Shown here in pieces: positions 61,986-64,000 of a stretch of 64,000 nt of DNA. The notes under the pieces are model-generated. The model had not been told where the DNA came from and did no database searches. It saw nothing but the letters and a program-made list of their open reading frames with translations. Position 1 is the first letter of the stretch; the number at the start of each line of letters is the position of its first letter. Made by a program: the position numbers and the translations under genes. The DNA comes from Tethya wilhelma (taxonomy: Eukaryota; Porifera; Demospongiae; Tethyida; Tethyidae): assembly GCA_964030475.1 (NCBI GenBank), contig CAXIPT010000002.1, positions 9,630,984 through 9,694,983 of the forward strand. The letters run 5' to 3'.

Positions 61986-64000
61986 ATGAGTGGTAAGAAA
62001 TATTTTTATACTGACTGTTGTTAAATTTTATGGGTTTAGGTATAAAATATGTAGCTAGCCTCTGAATGGATTGATTGAGAGAAAGAAATCAATAAAGGGT
62101 GGCCAGATCTAGTACCCAGTTCCATTGATATATAAAAAGTAAAAGAAGTTGTTTTGAGTTGAATAGACCTAGAACTGCTGAGTTGGCTGATCAGTGAGGT
62201 CATTACGTGTGTTTATTAAAACGCTTAGTAAGCCAGTTGGTGTGGTACTTTAATGCTCGTTTACTGTTCTCTTTTTTACAGAATTTGCCAATGTGGACCC
62301 TACACCTCTAGGTAAGCCATCCACTTTGACACACAAAGAATGTGTATGTATAGTACATGTATACTAAATTTCTATAAAATGCACACACACACACACATAA
62401 TGAAATTCTCTTTCATTCTTTGTGATGAAAACACATACCACAGATGAGGATGATGCAGCAGATGTATCTGACGAAGTCTACTCCCTCGCTTCAAAATACT
62501 TCCAACTCGGTGCTGCATTACGTCTCCCTCCAAGCAAACTGAACGAGATCCGTGGCAACAATCCCAAGAATTCCGCCACAGCTCTCAACGACGTCATCGT
62601 AGAGTGGCTGAGAAAGAACTACAAGGTAGCCAAGTATGGTGAGCCATCTTGGAAGATGTTAGTGGAGGCCATTGCTAGGCCTTCAGGTGGAGGGAACCGT
62701 GCTCTGGCACAGCAGGTGGCAAGTAAGCATTTGGGTAAGTCTGAATTAAAGGATAAATTATTTCAATATTTCATAGCTCAAGCGAATCTTTTTTTTTTTG
62801 ATTGGATATTGTAAGAGTATTGTAAGAAAAAAGTTCGACAAAAAGTTTAGAGATCATAATTCATGAAACTTAGTTTAGTTCTAAAATTAATGGCAAATTA
62901 TGACAGACATTTTCAAAACCTTTTGAGGATTGAAGCTATACGTATAGCCAGTGTATGTGAACATACATGACAGTATGTGTGTGTGTGTTTTGTGTGTTTG
63001 AACCAACAAGTGTTCATTCTTGCATGTCTCTCATTCCCTCACTTCCTAAACAGGTACTTCCACCAGTCAAATGCCTCCAGCCTACCAACAGCAACAGCCA
63101 CAGCAATACCAACAGCCTATGTCCAATGGCGTACACCAACAGTACTACCAGACTATCCCACCTCCTGCCTACATCCAACAAGTTCAACCTGCTCCACAGC
63201 AACAGGTTCAACAAGTTCAACAACAAGTTTACCAACAATCTTACCAGCAGCAGCCTGTTCAACAGCTGTATCAGAAACCGGTCCAACGAGCCCCCCAGCC
63301 TGCACAACCTGCTCAACCAGGAGTGTACCAAGGACTGAGCATGCCTGAACAGGAAACAAGTAAGCTTTAGTTTGTCAACTTTCATTGCACACCTTAAATT
63401 GACAAACCATAATACGTTTACATTTAAGGCATTGATTTTGTACATACTTAGGTTCACTATTTGTTATTTCTAGGTTGGCTAACTATAATTTTCGTTAGCT
63501 TTCAATTTCAATTATTTTCCATTTTTTGGCATAAAGCTTACTCTTAACAGTATCATGTATTTGTACATAAAAACGTAAAGATTTTATAGCCTCATTTCTA
63601 TGCTCCTCCCTGGCAAATATATAGACTTTAGTTGGTGATGGTATTGTTTTGTTTTTCAGTGCCCAGCAGTGAAGATTCCTCTTACACTAGTAGTGAGGTC
63701 TTGAAATACAGTGAGAGTGACGTTAGGAAGGTCTGTCCTGATGGAGGCGGTGAACACGATTACGAAGAACTTGCACCTTTTCCCTCCAAGAGACGCAGAG
63801 ATAAGGTCGAATTGACCTTTGATACCGTGACACCTCGACTTGGACTTGGAAAGACTTCAAAATTCGGCTATTATCCAATGCGAAAACGTCCTCACGGGAT
63901 AGCTGTGATCATAAATAATGAACAGTTTGCCAAACAGAAGGAGCGTGAAGGAACACACATTGACGAACAAAATTTGAACATGACATTAAGAGTCCTTGGT
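61986..64000 (+). CDS. Death-domain caspase with Gln-rich linker (3' part outside window)
   Basis: Exons: 61986-61992, 62282-62311, 62444-62734, 63054-63359, 63660-64000 (open). Phases agree. Start MSEFANVDPTPLDEDDAADV. The death domain is at about residues 20-105: YFQLGAALRLPPSKLNEIRG, VIVEWLRKNYKVAKYGEPSW, KMLVEAIARP, ALAQQVASKHL. A linker of about 100 residues is almost all Gln, Pro, Tyr and Val (QPQQYQQPMSNGVHQQYYQT and similar). An acidic/Ser segment and a basic stretch (SKRRRDKVEL) follow, then the start of the caspase large subunit: PHGIAVIINNEQF and REGTHIDEQNLNMTLRVLG. The catalytic His and Cys lie beyond the edge. A death-domain prodomain points to an initiator-type caspase. It is the closest gene to the death-domain/I9 cluster and could be recruited through homotypic death-domain contacts. 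Confidence 0.92.

Overview
The window is eukaryotic: many short coding exons with GT-AG introns, AT-rich introns and spacers, and numerous short inverted-repeat elements. The gene set (EFTUD2, an NLR-like NACHT protein, death domain plus caspase, ankyrin repeats, a kinase fused to an NLR tail) is animal. The compact genes, the abundance of death-domain and NACHT genes and the two secreted Cys-rich single-exon genes look to me like a demosponge such as Amphimedon. That is inference; I could not search a database.

Layout. 1-3161 (+) is the 3' part of an NLR-like protein whose C-terminus is a Ser/Thr kinase. 4347-20096 (-) is a complete 25-exon EFTUD2/Snu114 gene, the U5 snRNP GTPase; every exon was placed and all phases agree, giving 977 residues. 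Its introns hold other material on the opposite strand: a decayed MMADHC-like fragment (6553-7066) and two intact tandem secreted-protein genes (13256-14356, 14715-15749). A 145-bp divergent promoter separates EFTUD2 from a + gene (20242-29362) with a novel N-terminal region, eight one-exon ankyrin repeats and an I9 subtilisin-propeptide-like module. 30166-31068 is an unrecognised ORF. 32921-35465 (-) is a NACHT gene abutting a broken pogo/Tigger-type transposase with a PHD finger. 38692-39078 (-) is a short ankyrin ORF.

The most unusual locus is 39515-54158 (+): 23 phase-consistent exons encode about 1040 residues joining a metzincin-like domain (catalytic Glu replaced by Gln), two death domains, an I9 propeptide and a subtilisin domain with an intact catalytic triad. 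A minus-strand LRR-EGF gene (47608-49473) lies in its largest intron. A partial, decaying paralogue follows (55427-60784), with a 4-bp frameshift, a microhomology deletion of one exon and a 2-kb inverted-repeat insertion. 61986-64000 (+) starts a death domain, Gln-rich linker and caspase gene that runs off the window.

Taken together, 20-64 kb is a cluster that reuses the same modules (I9 propeptide, death domain, ankyrin, peptidase) in different orders, next to NACHT and NLR-kinase genes. I infer a lineage-specific innate-immune or cell-death locus that evolved by exon shuffling, tandem duplication and transposon activity. No rRNA, tRNA or CRISPR was seen.
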